From CAYTGM01 sp964437365 (GTDB lineage Bacteria; Sumerlaeota; Sumerlaeia; SLMS01): DNA of 51,148 nt. Below, one piece after another: positions 1 to 9,491 of the stretch; the stretch's first letter is position 1, and every line of letters starts with the position of its first letter. The notes beneath the pieces were generated by a model that ran no database searches, had not been told where the DNA came from, and worked only from the letters and a program-made list of their open reading frames with translations. The DNA is taken from assembly GCA_964437365.1 (NCBI GenBank), contig CAYTGM010000033.1:1-51148 (forward strand), given 5' to 3'. The position numbers and the translations under genes were made by a program.

Positions 1-204
1 AGTCGCAGCAGAGGTAATGGTAATACCACGCTCCTGCTCCTGCTCCATCCAGTCCATGGTAGCTGCGCCATCGTGTACTTCGCCGATTCTGTGTGCTTTA
101 CCAGTGTAGTAAAGGACGCGTTCGGTCGTTGTTGTTTTTCCGGCATCGATGTGCGCCATGATACCGATATTTCGAACTAGCTTGAGAGGTGTGCGACCTG
201 CCAT
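1..204 (-). CDS. fusA: Translation elongation factor G, N-terminal 68 residues (runs off the window)
   Basis: I translated this from the minus strand; the gene continues beyond base 1. EF-G is the ribosomal translocase GTPase. The visible part starts at an ATG at 204 and carries the P-loop AHIDAGKTTTTERVLYYTG, followed by the canonical GEVHDGAATMDWMEQEQERG and ITITSAAT stretch that leads into switch I. These match bacterial EF-G almost residue for residue, so the family is certain. Whether this is the main fusA or a paralogue cannot be told from 68 residues. In the str operon fusA follows rpsL and rpsG; here about 650 gene-poor bases lie upstream, so it is either detached from that operon or a second copy. 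Confidence 0.95.
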   Translation of the reverse strand, partial: MAGRTPLKLVRNIGIMAHIDAGKTTTTERVLYYTGKAHRIGEVHDGAATMDWMEQEQERGITITSAAT

Positions 205-860
205 GATAAACCCCAGTACGTGAATTTAGTTTTAATAGTGAGCTTTTATATTTTCAATAAAAGCAATGCGCCCAAAGAACCTCTGGGCGTCATAACCGGC
301 GGGCAGATTCAAGAAGCCTGCTGCCTACGTCAAGTGGTAATGTTTAACGTTGGCTGTTTCATTCAGATCCTTATAAAAAGTGGAGGTCATGAAGAAACTT
401 CAGGTCTATTTACAGGAACGATAGTAGAGTGCTTTCACCGGCCTCGGGGAAAATTGAGAGCTTGCAGGTGATACCCGCTGGAGAAGCAGCCACCGAATCA
501 GTGTTCGCTTCAAATGGCAGCTTTGAATGTGATACATATTCATCATCTCATTTTCGTGAATCCCATGAAGCTACATCACAATTATGGAGTATTTCAGTTA
601 TGGATTTGGGGGATGCTGGAACTACCGTTAGAATGAATGGGGTGTTGCTCCCCGTTGATTATGTGTAAATTGAATAGATTCAGTGCTACATCTCGGCTTA
701 AGGTCGCGCTGTATATTGTCTCTTCAAGTGTCCAGAATGGCTCGTTTTGATCGTTCAAAATGGCTCATAAATCCGGGCATATCAATCTTGACAGTGTAGA
801 GATTCTCCTCGTTTGATCGTGCAGATACGTCGCTATTCCACGAAATCTAAAGGGACTCTC
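205..860. other. Gene-poor divergent intergenic region between fusA and the phosphatase-like gene
   Basis: About 650 bases lie between divergent genes and should hold both promoters. A GC-rich hairpin (269-274 with 284-289, CGCCCA/TGGGCG) lies upstream of fusA. A short open frame at 429-668 on the plus strand would encode 79 residues ending WSISVMDLGDAGTTVRMNGV, which reads like a fragment of a secreted protein, but it has no clear ribosome binding site and no family I recognise. I call no gene here. Confidence 0.5.
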
Positions 861-1277
861 ATGAAGCGCATACTTGATCGATTGATGTTGTCTACCCTCA
901 GCGAAGCCAACGATCCATTCTTTCTTCAAACTCATGAGGTTCAGGCCATCATGTATTTCGGTGATGGAGGGATGTTTCCTGAAGATATCAAGCTCTACTA
1001 TCGCCCGTCCCTGAAAGACGGTACCCTTGATCCAACCATGCTCAAAGACGGCGTTCTTTTTTTACAGGAAAGTCTTCGCGCCGGCAGAAGAGTGCTGGCG
1101 GTAGGCGAATCCGGCTCAACCATCGTCATGGCCTACCTGGCAGAAATGGGGATGAGTTTTGACCAGGCAGCAGAGCTGGTTGGTGGCCGGAACATTCCCA
1201 AACCTGATGCGTCTCGTCTGAATGATCACATGGATGAGCTCAATCGCCGGTCATCAACAACACTCGGCCATAAATAG
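861..1277 (+). CDS. Dual-specificity-phosphatase-like protein lacking the catalytic loop (predicted pseudophosphatase)
   Basis: The 138-residue product starts at the ATG at 861, behind an AAAGGGA purine stretch; an in-frame TTG at 813 is a weaker start. The layout follows small cysteine phosphatases: an acidic LKDGVLFLQESLRAG helix, then RRVLAVGES, then IVMAYLAEMGMSFDQAAELV, then a P-rich tail. In active enzymes the segment between the VLVH strand and the AYLM helix is the HCx5R loop. Here it is only AVGESGS, with no Cys and no Arg, and is about five residues shorter. The assignment rests on helix/strand pattern and is moderate. It converges on the FHA/SpoIIE phosphatase gene, 8 bases away. 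Confidence 0.6.
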   Translation: MKRILDRLMLSTLSEANDPFFLQTHEVQAIMYFGDGGMFPEDIKLYYRPSLKDGTLDPTMLKDGVLFLQESLRAGRRVLAVGESGSTIVMAYLAEMGMSFDQAAELVGGRNIPKPDASRLNDHMDELNRRSSTTLGHK

Positions 1278-1285
1278 ACTCAAAA

Positions 1286-2977
1286 TTACTTAATCTCAAT
1301 GAGCGAAATGGTATAGTCGTCACCCTGATCCACGCCGGCACGCCATTCATCGACGGCTTTAATGATCAGATGCAGAGACCCTTGCGGGTCGGCATCAGAA
1401 GCATTCATGATCGCTTCTTTAAGGCGGTTATGACCGAACTGTTCTCCTTCTCGATCCTCCTGTTCCAGGATACCATCAGTGAAGAGGTAAATTCTGTCGC
1501 CTGAAGTGAGGTGAATCGGATCTGCTCTTTTATAACGGAAGTCGGGCTGAATCCCAATCGCAAGTCCACCGGTTTCGAGATTAATAAACCTGCGTTCCGA
1601 CCGCCGGAAGAGGAATGGAGGCTCATGCCCTGCTATCAGGTAACTTAACTTCTCTCCCCCTTCTTCAAGTCTCAGGAATGCTTGTGTCACGAAAAGACCG
1701 GGATCCAGATCGGTGCTCAGGAGAGCATTCAGTCCCCTGACGATTTCCTCCATGGTTGGGTCTGATTTATTCACCAAAGCCTTAAGATAGGCTCTTGCCG
1801 TCGTCATGATGAGGGCAGCACCTATCCCATGGCCAGTACTGTCACTGATCGTTACAAGCTCGCCTCTTTCGGTATTGAAGACATCAAAGTAATCCCCTCC
1901 TACGCGTGAACTTGGCCTGTTGATACCACCAATCCAGAGCTTTTCTGTTTCGTAAGGTTCATTTGGAAGTAGCCGATCATGAATCTTGTGAGCAACATCG
2001 AGCTGCATTTTAACGTCGCGATTCTTGAGTTCACTCATGTGATTGAGACAATTGCCAACGGCAAGAGCGGCCTGACTCGCGATACCACTGAAGAGTTCGA
2101 GGACTGAGCGGTTAATCTCATCGCAGCTCTTGTACATATCCATATAAAGGATGCCGTATATATCTTCCCCGGAAACCAGAGGACAGGCAACGACGGTGCC
2201 AATGTGTTGTGCCAGAATACTCACTGCTTCGGAAGTTTCCCGGTCTTTACTGGTGTCGGGAACTACAATCATTGCTCGTTCTTCAAGCAGCCGATTCAGG
2301 ATCGTTTGTGGGATCGTTATTTCTTCCTTCTCATTCTTCGAAGGAGCTTTACTCGTTCTTACCGTGTAGCTTACAAATTCCCGAGATCCAGGAGCTTTTG
2401 GAAGGAGAATACCGGCCCTGTCCGGTCGTAAAATCTCGAATATCGCATCAAGAAGGACCTGCGAAAGACTCTTGATATCCCAGCTCCTGCGCATTCGATC
2501 GGCATAATGGTAGATTGTTTTCAATCTTACAAGTGGATCATCAATACCGCCCTTCTCAATTTCTTCTTTCTTCCAGGCGAGAAGAGTCAGGTCGTCTCCC
2601 GTTGATATACTTTCAACTTTGTCGATGTCTTCTTTATGCGTTGTTGTCTCTGTTCCTTCAGTAACATTTTCTCTTCTTGGTTCATCACATTCGAAAGAAA
2701 GAACAGACCGTCCAATTCCAATTCGATCACCAGAGGCGAGAACCTGAGGATCATTGATTCGCTGACCGTTTATCCACGTGCCATTGCTGCTTCCGAGGTC
2801 TCGAATAACATACAACCCCCTCTCACAGCTTATCTCAGCATGTTGCCTGGAGGCTCTTCCATCTGGAACATAAATTCCATTATGCGAGTCCCTGCCGAGC
2901 GTATGACTGGCTTCAGAAAGCTCGAATACCTTACCGGCAGCTGCTCCGTTTAGAAGGACCAGTTTTGACATCGCCAT
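1286..2977 (-). CDS. FHA-GAF-SpoIIE (PP2C-type) protein phosphatase
   Basis: The protein has 563 residues. An N-terminal FHA domain (about 1-95; LGRDSHNGIYVPDGRASRQH, then LGSSNGTWING) binds phosphothreonine peptides. A GAF domain (about 140-310) is a likely small-molecule or partner sensor. A C-terminal SpoIIE/RsbU phosphatase domain (about 330-560) carries metal-binding acids in VGGDYFDVF, the DSTGHGIGAALIM core, LFTDGILE and the final GDDYTISLIE. Family members dephosphorylate anti-anti-sigma factors or other phosphoserine/threonine targets. No signal peptide or membrane segment is visible, so it should be cytoplasmic. No anti-sigma or STAS gene is nearby, so its partner is unknown. Start ATGs at 2977 and 2971 are both possible. 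Confidence 0.93.
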   Translation of the reverse strand: MAMSKLVLLNGAAAGKVFELSEASHTLGRDSHNGIYVPDGRASRQHAEISCERGLYVIRDLGSSNGTWINGQRINDPQVLASGDRIGIGRSVLSFECDEPRRENVTEGTETTTHKEDIDKVESISTGDDLTLLAWKKEEIEKGGIDDPLVRLKTIYHYADRMRRSWDIKSLSQVLLDAIFEILRPDRAGILLPKAPGSREFVSYTVRTSKAPSKNEKEEITIPQTILNRLLEERAMIVVPDTSKDRETSEAVSILAQHIGTVVACPLVSGEDIYGILYMDMYKSCDEINRSVLELFSGIASQAALAVGNCLNHMSELKNRDVKMQLDVAHKIHDRLLPNEPYETEKLWIGGINRPSSRVGGDYFDVFNTERGELVTISDSTGHGIGAALIMTTARAYLKALVNKSDPTMEEIVRGLNALLSTDLDPGLFVTQAFLRLEEGGEKLSYLIAGHEPPFLFRRSERRFINLETGGLAIGIQPDFRYKRADPIHLTSGDRIYLFTDGILEQEDREGEQFGHNRLKEAIMNASDADPQGSLHLIIKAVDEWRAGVDQGDDYTISLIEIK

Positions 2978-3080
2978 GAATCTCCTCGTTCAAAATGTTC
3001 CTGATAATCACAATTCGAAACTGCCCTATTCTAATTCAGAGGTAAATGCTTTTTTGCCCGGATAAACAAACTTGAAATGT

Positions 3081-6000
3081 TTAATCAAAATGCCAACCCT
3101 CAGCGTTCGGCTCTACTATCAATACCTCAAGGGTACCTTCATAGACTCCCCGACCACCGTCTTCATCATACCCTGAAATAATCACCTCATAGGATCCTGG
3201 CTGCTCGAAACTGTATTGAAAACTATCTGAAATGCTCATTTGCTCCAGCTCTACGGGACCAATAAGTTTAATTAAATAACCGATAATGGTTCCATCAGGG
3301 TCCTCACTCTCGGAAAAGTCGAATACTACTAGGGCATTCGAATCAATGGATTCTGGAAAATCTGCCAGGATCACGGGTGGGAGGTTATCTGGTTCTTCTC
3401 CCCCACTATTCTGATATTCCAGAATTTTCCTGTCACGACCAACAAGCCTGCCTTCTCGGTTATAGACAGATAGACTAAACTCAAACTCTCTCTGATCTTC
3501 TGTACTCGCGAGGAAATAGTCTTTTTTGTTTGATTCGTAAGTCCTGCCGTCTGGCCCCGTAATGACAAAGCGATAAGGAGGAAAAGGATCTTCAGCCCCC
3601 GCCTGAACCGTAACAACAGCTGGGGCACTGAGAGTGTTTGAGGATAACTCGAGGGTGACATTATGATTGTCCGAAGGTTTCGCCCCATAAGCGATCCAGT
3701 AGTAAATGTCTCGACGCTCCTTACCCGTCAGCTTGCCTGTTGGAGGCATAATAGACCCCTGGCTGGGACGTCCACAGTTCACTTTCTCGAAGAGGTAATG
3801 ATCCCTGTAGGGCGCTGAAGATGGATCAGCCTGTTCGACCAGCATGATATCAGGGCGTTCCTTGCTGCGAATATTCACGAGCGAACTATACGCGAACCCT
3901 TCCGTCAAGTTGAGCCCCTGATAGGGGTTTACCATCCCGTGGCACCCCACGCAATGTTGGTTGAAGATCGATTTTACACGCTCGAAACCCGGGTCTGGAT
4001 AGGAAGGGTTAATGATATATTCGCAATTCAAGGCAGGGGTAATCTCTTCAAGAAACAGGTTTAATGCTTCACCACTTGACGATAAGTTAAAGGTCACACT
4101 TTGCGAAGCAAGAAACTCGTCTTCACCGAGAAGGTTTGCAGTAACCTGGAATTCGTTTCCAATCAATATTGGATCTACAGGGAAATAGAAATTGCCTGAT
4201 GTAAGACTTCTTAGACCTGAAGGGTAACCAGCAGGAGTCAGCGGATCGCTGAAGTCTATACCATCAGGAAGTTCATACGGAACTACTACACCATTCTGAT
4301 TAAGACTGATCCATAAGTCGCCTTGCGACCAAGGCTCATGTCGATCAAAAGGCTGATGGAGAACTCTCCCAGACACTGCAGAAGCAGAAAGAAACACTTC
4401 CAATGGTCCTTCTGAGACTCCGCGTTTCTCACCGCCCTCATCCCAGTCAATGATGCGAGGGACCAGACCAGGCGCACTAACCAGAAGTTGCAAATCTTCC
4501 TGATAGACAGGCTGAAGACCAAAGTCAAAAGAATCGCCACCGATAGAAATATCCTGAGATAAAAGCTGATCGTAAGTATTCCTTCCATCAATGAGCCTGA
4601 CTTCTCCGGGGACAGGAACTTGCTCTCCCCCCTCGATCTTCTTTATTAGCAGCTCTCCGCTCGCAGTCGTTTGTTTGAAGACCGAGATTGTTAAAGTATC
4701 AGAAGTAGTCTGGCGAAATTCATCCGTTGCGGTTGCGATCACCTGATAAACTCCAGGCCTGGTGAAGGTATAGACCGGGTCAAATAAGACGGAGGTACCA
4801 TAGTCACCAAAGTCCCATCTCACTGGAATATTCGATTCATCCTGTAACTCAGATGAAAAATTGACCGTTAATGGTGCTTCACCTTCAAATATATCGGAGG
4901 AAATGGAAAGCAGTGGAGGATTATCTGGGGTCTGATAGGAAATACGACGAATTGAACCTTCCACCTGTGAAGTATTGGCAATAAGAAGGCTCCCATCAGC
5001 CAGTACAGACAAATCAGACATACCTGCCTCATTATTGGGATACTGAAAGAAAGTAGACGTGTTTAATAGTTCGCCTCCTTCATCAATATCAGCCATGAAA
5101 AGAGTGCCGGGATGGACATCACCGAACGCTCCCCAATCAGAGAAGATTAGTCTATCTTGATATTGCTGGGGGAACATCGTACCATCATAGAATACCATAC
5201 TGACGATGGCAAAACCTTCGAGGTCCTTAACACCATGAGGATATGAATACCAGGGGTCTATATAGTTATCAGGCAACTCAGCTCCTGGATTGTCACTTTC
5301 CGGTCCTTCAAGCGCAGGCCATCCATAGTTACCTCCCTTTTCGACAACGTTTATTTCCTCCCATAGAGATTGACCTGTATCCGAACAGTACATTGTATTA
5401 TAGACATCGCTGTATCTTAGACGATAAGGATTTCTCAAGCCAAGCGCCCAGATATAATTCCATGGTTTGAACTCATCATTGAAATAGAAAGGATTATCTG
5501 AAAGTGGTTTTCCTTCCCTGTTCATTCGCAGGATTTTCCCTCGCCAGGAAACCATCAAATTTGAGTTTAACCCTAAGCTGTCATCACCGAGTGCCAGATA
5601 GAGATGGCCGTCGGGCCCAAATTCCAAACCGCCCCCAAAGTGAATCAATGAGTCAAGAACCTCATCAGGGATATCGAAGATCACCTCTCTCTCATCCCAG
5701 ATAATCGCATTCTTGTTGTTAAAGTCCGCCTTGAACCTTTCTACACGAATTCGACGTCCAGCTGGATTAAGGTTCAGATCGTAAGGCTGAACATCAAAAG
5801 CGTATGAAACAAAGAATTCTCCTGTTTCCATATAGTCAGGTGCGGGTACACAGCCCAGAACGCCTATTTCCCCACGAGACAAGGTCACATAGTCGAAAAT
5901 GGGAAATGCAAGGGATTCTGACCTCTCCTCATTGGACTGACTCTGAGGATCCCACAGATAACCTCGCACATCACCTGTACCGATGAAGACCCTGCCATCA

Positions 6001-6263
6001 GGCAATGACTCAATCGTTGTTATCGCTGTAGAGTCGTAGCCCTCAGCAATCGGGACTTCACGTTTGAAATTTTCCGCTGTAAAGACGGTCTCTTCCGTGA
6101 AACCGGGTGGCAGCTCTACCTCGCTGAATCCAATTGAGTGCGAGAAAAGGAAACTTGCAAGTCCGACAATGGTGAAGAGGTATTGGGAAATAAAAAGGAT
6201 GAAAGGTTGAGTATTCAGATGCATGAATCGACGGTCTGATAAATTTTGGGAGATCGTAATCAT
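3081..6263 (-). CDS. Secreted PQQ-type glucose/sorbosone dehydrogenase fused to PKD and cytochrome c domains
   Basis: The product is about 1060 residues from the ATG at 6263, which has a GAGAAG purine box and begins MITISQNLSDRRF; starts at 6224 or 6341 are possible. A hydrophobic N-terminus indicates export. Next comes a six-bladed soluble-dehydrogenase propeller (about 50-440) with FGGGLEFGPDGHLYLALGDD, RGKILRMN, ALGLRNPYRLRY and GGNYGWP. A PKD domain follows (VRWDFGDYG, then GVYQVIATATDE). One heme-c site, CVGCH, sits near residue 770 with GSIMPPTGKLT about 75 residues later as the probable axial Met region. A second PKD-like domain (YSFEQPGSYEVIISGYDEDG) closes the protein. Sugar or aldose oxidation feeding electrons to the fused heme is the family-based expectation; the substrate is unknown. 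Confidence 0.85.
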   Translation of the reverse strand: MITISQNLSDRRFMHLNTQPFILFISQYLFTIVGLASFLFSHSIGFSEVELPPGFTEETVFTAENFKREVPIAEGYDSTAITTIESLPDGRVFIGTGDVRGYLWDPQSQSNEERSESLAFPIFDYVTLSRGEIGVLGCVPAPDYMETGEFFVSYAFDVQPYDLNLNPAGRRIRVERFKADFNNKNAIIWDEREVIFDIPDEVLDSLIHFGGGLEFGPDGHLYLALGDDSLGLNSNLMVSWRGKILRMNREGKPLSDNPFYFNDEFKPWNYIWALGLRNPYRLRYSDVYNTMYCSDTGQSLWEEINVVEKGGNYGWPALEGPESDNPGAELPDNYIDPWYSYPHGVKDLEGFAIVSMVFYDGTMFPQQYQDRLIFSDWGAFGDVHPGTLFMADIDEGGELLNTSTFFQYPNNEAGMSDLSVLADGSLLIANTSQVEGSIRRISYQTPDNPPLLSISSDIFEGEAPLTVNFSSELQDESNIPVRWDFGDYGTSVLFDPVYTFTRPGVYQVIATATDEFRQTTSDTLTISVFKQTTASGELLIKKIEGGEQVPVPGEVRLIDGRNTYDQLLSQDISIGGDSFDFGLQPVYQEDLQLLVSAPGLVPRIIDWDEGGEKRGVSEGPLEVFLSASAVSGRVLHQPFDRHEPWSQGDLWISLNQNGVVVPYELPDGIDFSDPLTPAGYPSGLRSLTSGNFYFPVDPILIGNEFQVTANLLGEDEFLASQSVTFNLSSSGEALNLFLEEITPALNCEYIINPSYPDPGFERVKSIFNQHCVGCHGMVNPYQGLNLTEGFAYSSLVNIRSKERPDIMLVEQADPSSAPYRDHYLFEKVNCGRPSQGSIMPPTGKLTGKERRDIYYWIAYGAKPSDNHNVTLELSSNTLSAPAVVTVQAGAEDPFPPYRFVITGPDGRTYESNKKDYFLASTEDQREFEFSLSVYNREGRLVGRDRKILEYQNSGGEEPDNLPPVILADFPESIDSNALVVFDFSESEDPDGTIIGYLIKLIGPVELEQMSISDSFQYSFEQPGSYEVIISGYDEDGGRGVYEGTLEVLIVEPNAEGWHFD

Positions 6264-6389
6264 GAATTCTTCTCTGCCTGCAATCAAATATCCCCCTTGT
6301 CGAGTCAGCTTTTGGTTGCGAGTCAGTTTGTGTTTACACACCTTAACTCCTGCATACAGATGGAATTTCAGGGGAAATAGATTCTGCCA

Positions 6390-7931
6390 ATGAACTCAAT
6401 CATAGCCAATATTGTTGATAATCCAATCCTTACTCGAGAGCTTCGCCGACGCATGCGTGGAAAGGCTCTTATCTATAGTATTATCACTTATCTTTGTTTG
6501 ATCACAATCTCTACGATCATGATTCTTCTGATCTCTGCTCCATCCCCTTTTGCATCAGCAAGTATGGAAATGCTTGAGGACATGAAATCGACTGGACTGA
6601 ACATTTACCAGTGGATTACCGGACTACAGATCCTTCTTGTCCTGATCATTGCCCCAACAATCACGGCAGGAATGACGACAGGAGAGAAAGAACGAAAGAC
6701 CTTTGATTTCCTGCGGGTTACAACAATCACCCGGTGGATGTATATCCTGGGCTCTTTCCTATCAACGGCCTTTTACGTCGCACTGGCCCTGATTTGCGCG
6801 ATGCCACTCCTGAGTCTCACGTTTCTATACGGTGGAGTCAGCCTGAGCTCTGTTTTGACAACTTTCGTATATTTACTCGGAACATCCTGTGTGCTCTCGG
6901 CCTTCGGCTTGTTCGTAAGCTCCATCTGTGATCGCACTCGTACGGCGCAGGGAATTATCGTCTTTCTCATATTTGGCGTCCTCTTCGGTGGATTCATCCT
7001 GTATCAGCAACTCTCAATTATCTTTGCCGGAGCCAACGCGGCTGCCTCTGCTGGCAACACGGCCAGCGCTACTCAGAATGTATTCTATCTATTTAACTAT
7101 CCGATGCCTAAATGGGTCGCCTACTTTGCTGTACAGCTGATTTTCTCTGGAGTTTTTCTGCTTCTTGCTGCCCGCAAACTCTTTGATCCTACCGAGACTC
7201 GATCCCTTTCTCAATGGCAGTTCACTCTCATTTACGGTTCAACTCTTCTGGTTCTACTAGGAGTCCTGTCCGCAAACCAGTTTACTCGAGAATTACCCGA
7301 GATTCTCTTTCTCCTTCTCTCGTATCTTATGATCATCGCAGCCGCAGGCATCTTCGCCATTGGAAGAATGGAAGTTGGCGACGAGATCTGGCATATTAAG
7401 AGAATCTTCTCATGGCTTAGACCTATCGACCAGACGATCCCCTTCCTGGTGCTTATTGCTCTTTCCTTTTATTACGTTATCAGTGATTATCAGTCCTGGA
7501 TGATGAAAGCACATCTGCCCGAAGGGTTTGTCTTTTCTTTCCTGTGTATTTCGATTTCCAGCTTTGCCTTTTTCTGTTTCTTTGGCCGTGCCATGACAGG
7601 GATTACAACTCACCGTCCACGAGCCGTCCTATATTTCTTTGTGGCACTCGTCGTGTGCCTCATCATTCTGCCGGTTTTCGGAGCTGTATTAGGTTCTATA
7701 GCCCCCTCGCTTTCTTTCGTCGCGAGAGAACTGGCTCTGGTATCTCCCCTCGCAGCATTGATTGATGTCTTTAATAATCCTGCAGCGTATTCAGCAGGCG
7801 GATATACCCCGGGAATGACAGCAACCGCTGTCTATGCAATCCTCGCAGTCGGTGTTGGCCTTTGGGGAGAAACAAAGCGATTCCTCAAATTTCGTGGATT
7901 TGACTATCACTATGACATGCCTGCAGGTTGA
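6390..7931 (+). CDS. ABC-2 type transporter permease subunit
   Basis: The 513-residue polytopic protein has roughly twelve hydrophobic segments. It begins with the cytoplasmic amphipathic helix NPILTRELRRRMRGKALI that marks this ABC-2 permease group, and contains a TAGMTTGEKERKTFDFL stretch, typical of the coupling region (GE....TlelLl) of ABC-2 permeases. It is long because a second half of six helices follows the usual six. No ATP-binding subunit is adjacent: upstream lies the divergent dehydrogenase-cytochrome and downstream the convergent MFS gene, whose stop touches this one. The ATPase must be encoded elsewhere, and the cargo is unknown. Confidence 0.85.
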   Translation: MNSIIANIVDNPILTRELRRRMRGKALIYSIITYLCLITISTIMILLISAPSPFASASMEMLEDMKSTGLNIYQWITGLQILLVLIIAPTITAGMTTGEKERKTFDFLRVTTITRWMYILGSFLSTAFYVALALICAMPLLSLTFLYGGVSLSSVLTTFVYLLGTSCVLSAFGLFVSSICDRTRTAQGIIVFLIFGVLFGGFILYQQLSIIFAGANAAASAGNTASATQNVFYLFNYPMPKWVAYFAVQLIFSGVFLLLAARKLFDPTETRSLSQWQFTLIYGSTLLVLLGVLSANQFTRELPEILFLLLSYLMIIAAAGIFAIGRMEVGDEIWHIKRIFSWLRPIDQTIPFLVLIALSFYYVISDYQSWMMKAHLPEGFVFSFLCISISSFAFFCFFGRAMTGITTHRPRAVLYFFVALVVCLIILPVFGAVLGSIAPSLSFVARELALVSPLAALIDVFNNPAAYSAGGYTPGMTATAVYAILAVGVGLWGETKRFLKFRGFDYHYDMPAG

Positions 7932-9161
7932 CTATCTCACCTTATGAAGCTTCCGCTCCATGGAATTGAAAGTTAAGAACGAGCATAGAAGCCCTGCACA
8001 CACAAAAATCTGAATGGTCATGAAGGGTGAGATCTTTGATGCCACAAAACCTGCCACCAAAGCACCCAATGGCATGCACCCTCCAAAAACCAGTGACCAA
8101 AGCCCCATGATTCTTCCCCGGATATGGTCCTCCACGCTCATTTGAATGATGGTATTGGCTGTTGAGAGAAAAGTGATCGCACCAAGCCCCGCGATGGTGA
8201 TCCAGGCACAAAGAACAAGGAAATTACGAAACATGCAGAGTCCCATCAGGCCAACCGCAAAGAGAAGTATTCCACTGTAAACCTGAAACCTCGGGAATTT
8301 CTTTGCAGGTCGACCTGCAACGAAAAGAGCTCCAATCACAGCCCCAAACCCAAACATCCCCATCAAGACGCCGAATTCTGTCTCTGTATATCCAAGTTCG
8401 TCCTGAGCAATACCTGGCATCAAGGTGTCAAAAGACCAGAAAAAACAGGTCACCGCAGCAAGAAGAAGCAGCATATTCCTGACGGGTAGCACTTTTTTCG
8501 CCTCGCTAAACCCATCAATGATGCGTTGCAAGTGACCGCCTTTAACCGGTAATGGTCCTTTAAAGGTTGGTCGGATCCTGTACATTGTATAGATAACAAT
8601 TAAACTGGATAACGCATCGAACCAGAAGACAAACGCTGCGCCAACATACTTCATCAAGAGACCTGCGAGAGCGGGACCGATAAAACGAGAGAGATTGATC
8701 AGGGCTGAGTTCAAGGCAATCGCGTTCATGAGAAGATCTCTACCAACGATCTCCACAACGAACGACTGGCGGGTTGGGACTTCAAAGGCGAACGCGATTC
8801 CGGACATAAACGCGAGAAAGAAAAGCCCTCCCACCGTTGCCATATCAAAGAACAGCAAGATTCCCATCGATCCGGAAACAAGAAAAGCCAGAGCGCGAGA
8901 GGCAGAAATCAAGACCCTCTTGTCCATGCGATCAGCCATAGACCCTGCAAGCGGCGCCAGAAGGAAGAGTGGAATCAAAGAGAGGGCAAACACAGTCCCA
9001 AGGAGCTCATAAGATCCTGTGATTTCAAACACAACCCAACCAAGCGCGGTCCGTCTCATCCAGGCCCCAACAAAAGAGCAACCCAGTCCAACGTAAAAGA
9101 GCTGAAACTCTTTATCCTTCAAAGCTTTAAATGTTGTCTGGTACCAGTTTTGAAATATCAA
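7932..9161 (-). CDS. Major facilitator superfamily transporter, EntS/MFS_3-like exporter
   Basis: The 409-residue protein has twelve predicted membrane helices. The N-terminus (FKALKDKEFQLFYVGLGCS) and the GSMADRMDKRVLISASR loop between helices 2 and 3 match the MFS_3 group, which includes the enterobactin exporter EntS and many drug exporters. The mirrored loop in the second half reads VAGRPAKKFPRFQVY. Substrate is not predictable. It is convergent with the ABC permease gene with no spacer, so neither gene has room for a terminator beyond its stop. No siderophore genes are near. Confidence 0.88.
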   Translation of the reverse strand: MIFQNWYQTTFKALKDKEFQLFYVGLGCSFVGAWMRRTALGWVVFEITGSYELLGTVFALSLIPLFLLAPLAGSMADRMDKRVLISASRALAFLVSGSMGILLFFDMATVGGLFFLAFMSGIAFAFEVPTRQSFVVEIVGRDLLMNAIALNSALINLSRFIGPALAGLLMKYVGAAFVFWFDALSSLIVIYTMYRIRPTFKGPLPVKGGHLQRIIDGFSEAKKVLPVRNMLLLLAAVTCFFWSFDTLMPGIAQDELGYTETEFGVLMGMFGFGAVIGALFVAGRPAKKFPRFQVYSGILLFAVGLMGLCMFRNFLVLCAWITIAGLGAITFLSTANTIIQMSVEDHIRGRIMGLWSLVFGGCMPLGALVAGFVASKISPFMTIQIFVCAGLLCSFLTFNSMERKLHKVR

Positions 9162-9491
9162 TCCAGCAAGTCCGTCTGTCTTTAAACTGCAGCTGAGTTT
9201 TAATCATTTTCTGAGCTTTCAGAGCGCAAAATACAGAGAGCTCATCAAGCAAGCCGCCATCTTTCCCAATATCGTTGCCTGTGGCAATGTAGGAATAGTT
9301 AAATATTTTCTCAGGTGTAGCCTTTAATCGGGAAGACGGAATTAGACCGGGACTCAAGAGAACAAATCTTGCCCCATCAAGCTCAGTTGACCGATTCCAT
9401 AGGGACGAATCTTTGCAAGATTCACAATATCATTGTTAATCACCCTGACTTGAAGATAATCTGTTTATAGAATTGAAGGGACTAAATTTAA
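9162..9491. other. Divergent intergenic region between the MFS exporter and zwf
   Basis: This 330-base stretch must hold promoters for both divergent neighbours. An AATTGAAGGGA purine stretch at 9473-9483 lies shortly before the zwf ATG and may be its ribosome binding site. An open frame on the minus strand (9127-9357) overlaps the MFS start in another frame and has no family signature. I see no RNA gene here. Confidence 0.4.

Noticed and set aside
269..289. Hairpin upstream of fusA as an intrinsic terminator
   Set aside because: Six pairs only, and no adequate T-run follows on either strand.
429..668. 79-residue open frame on the plus strand
   Set aside because: Reads somewhat protein-like, possibly a gene fragment, but has no start signal or recognisable family.
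9127..9357. 76-residue open frame upstream of the MFS gene
   Set aside because: Overlaps the MFS start in another frame and has no family features or conserved pattern.
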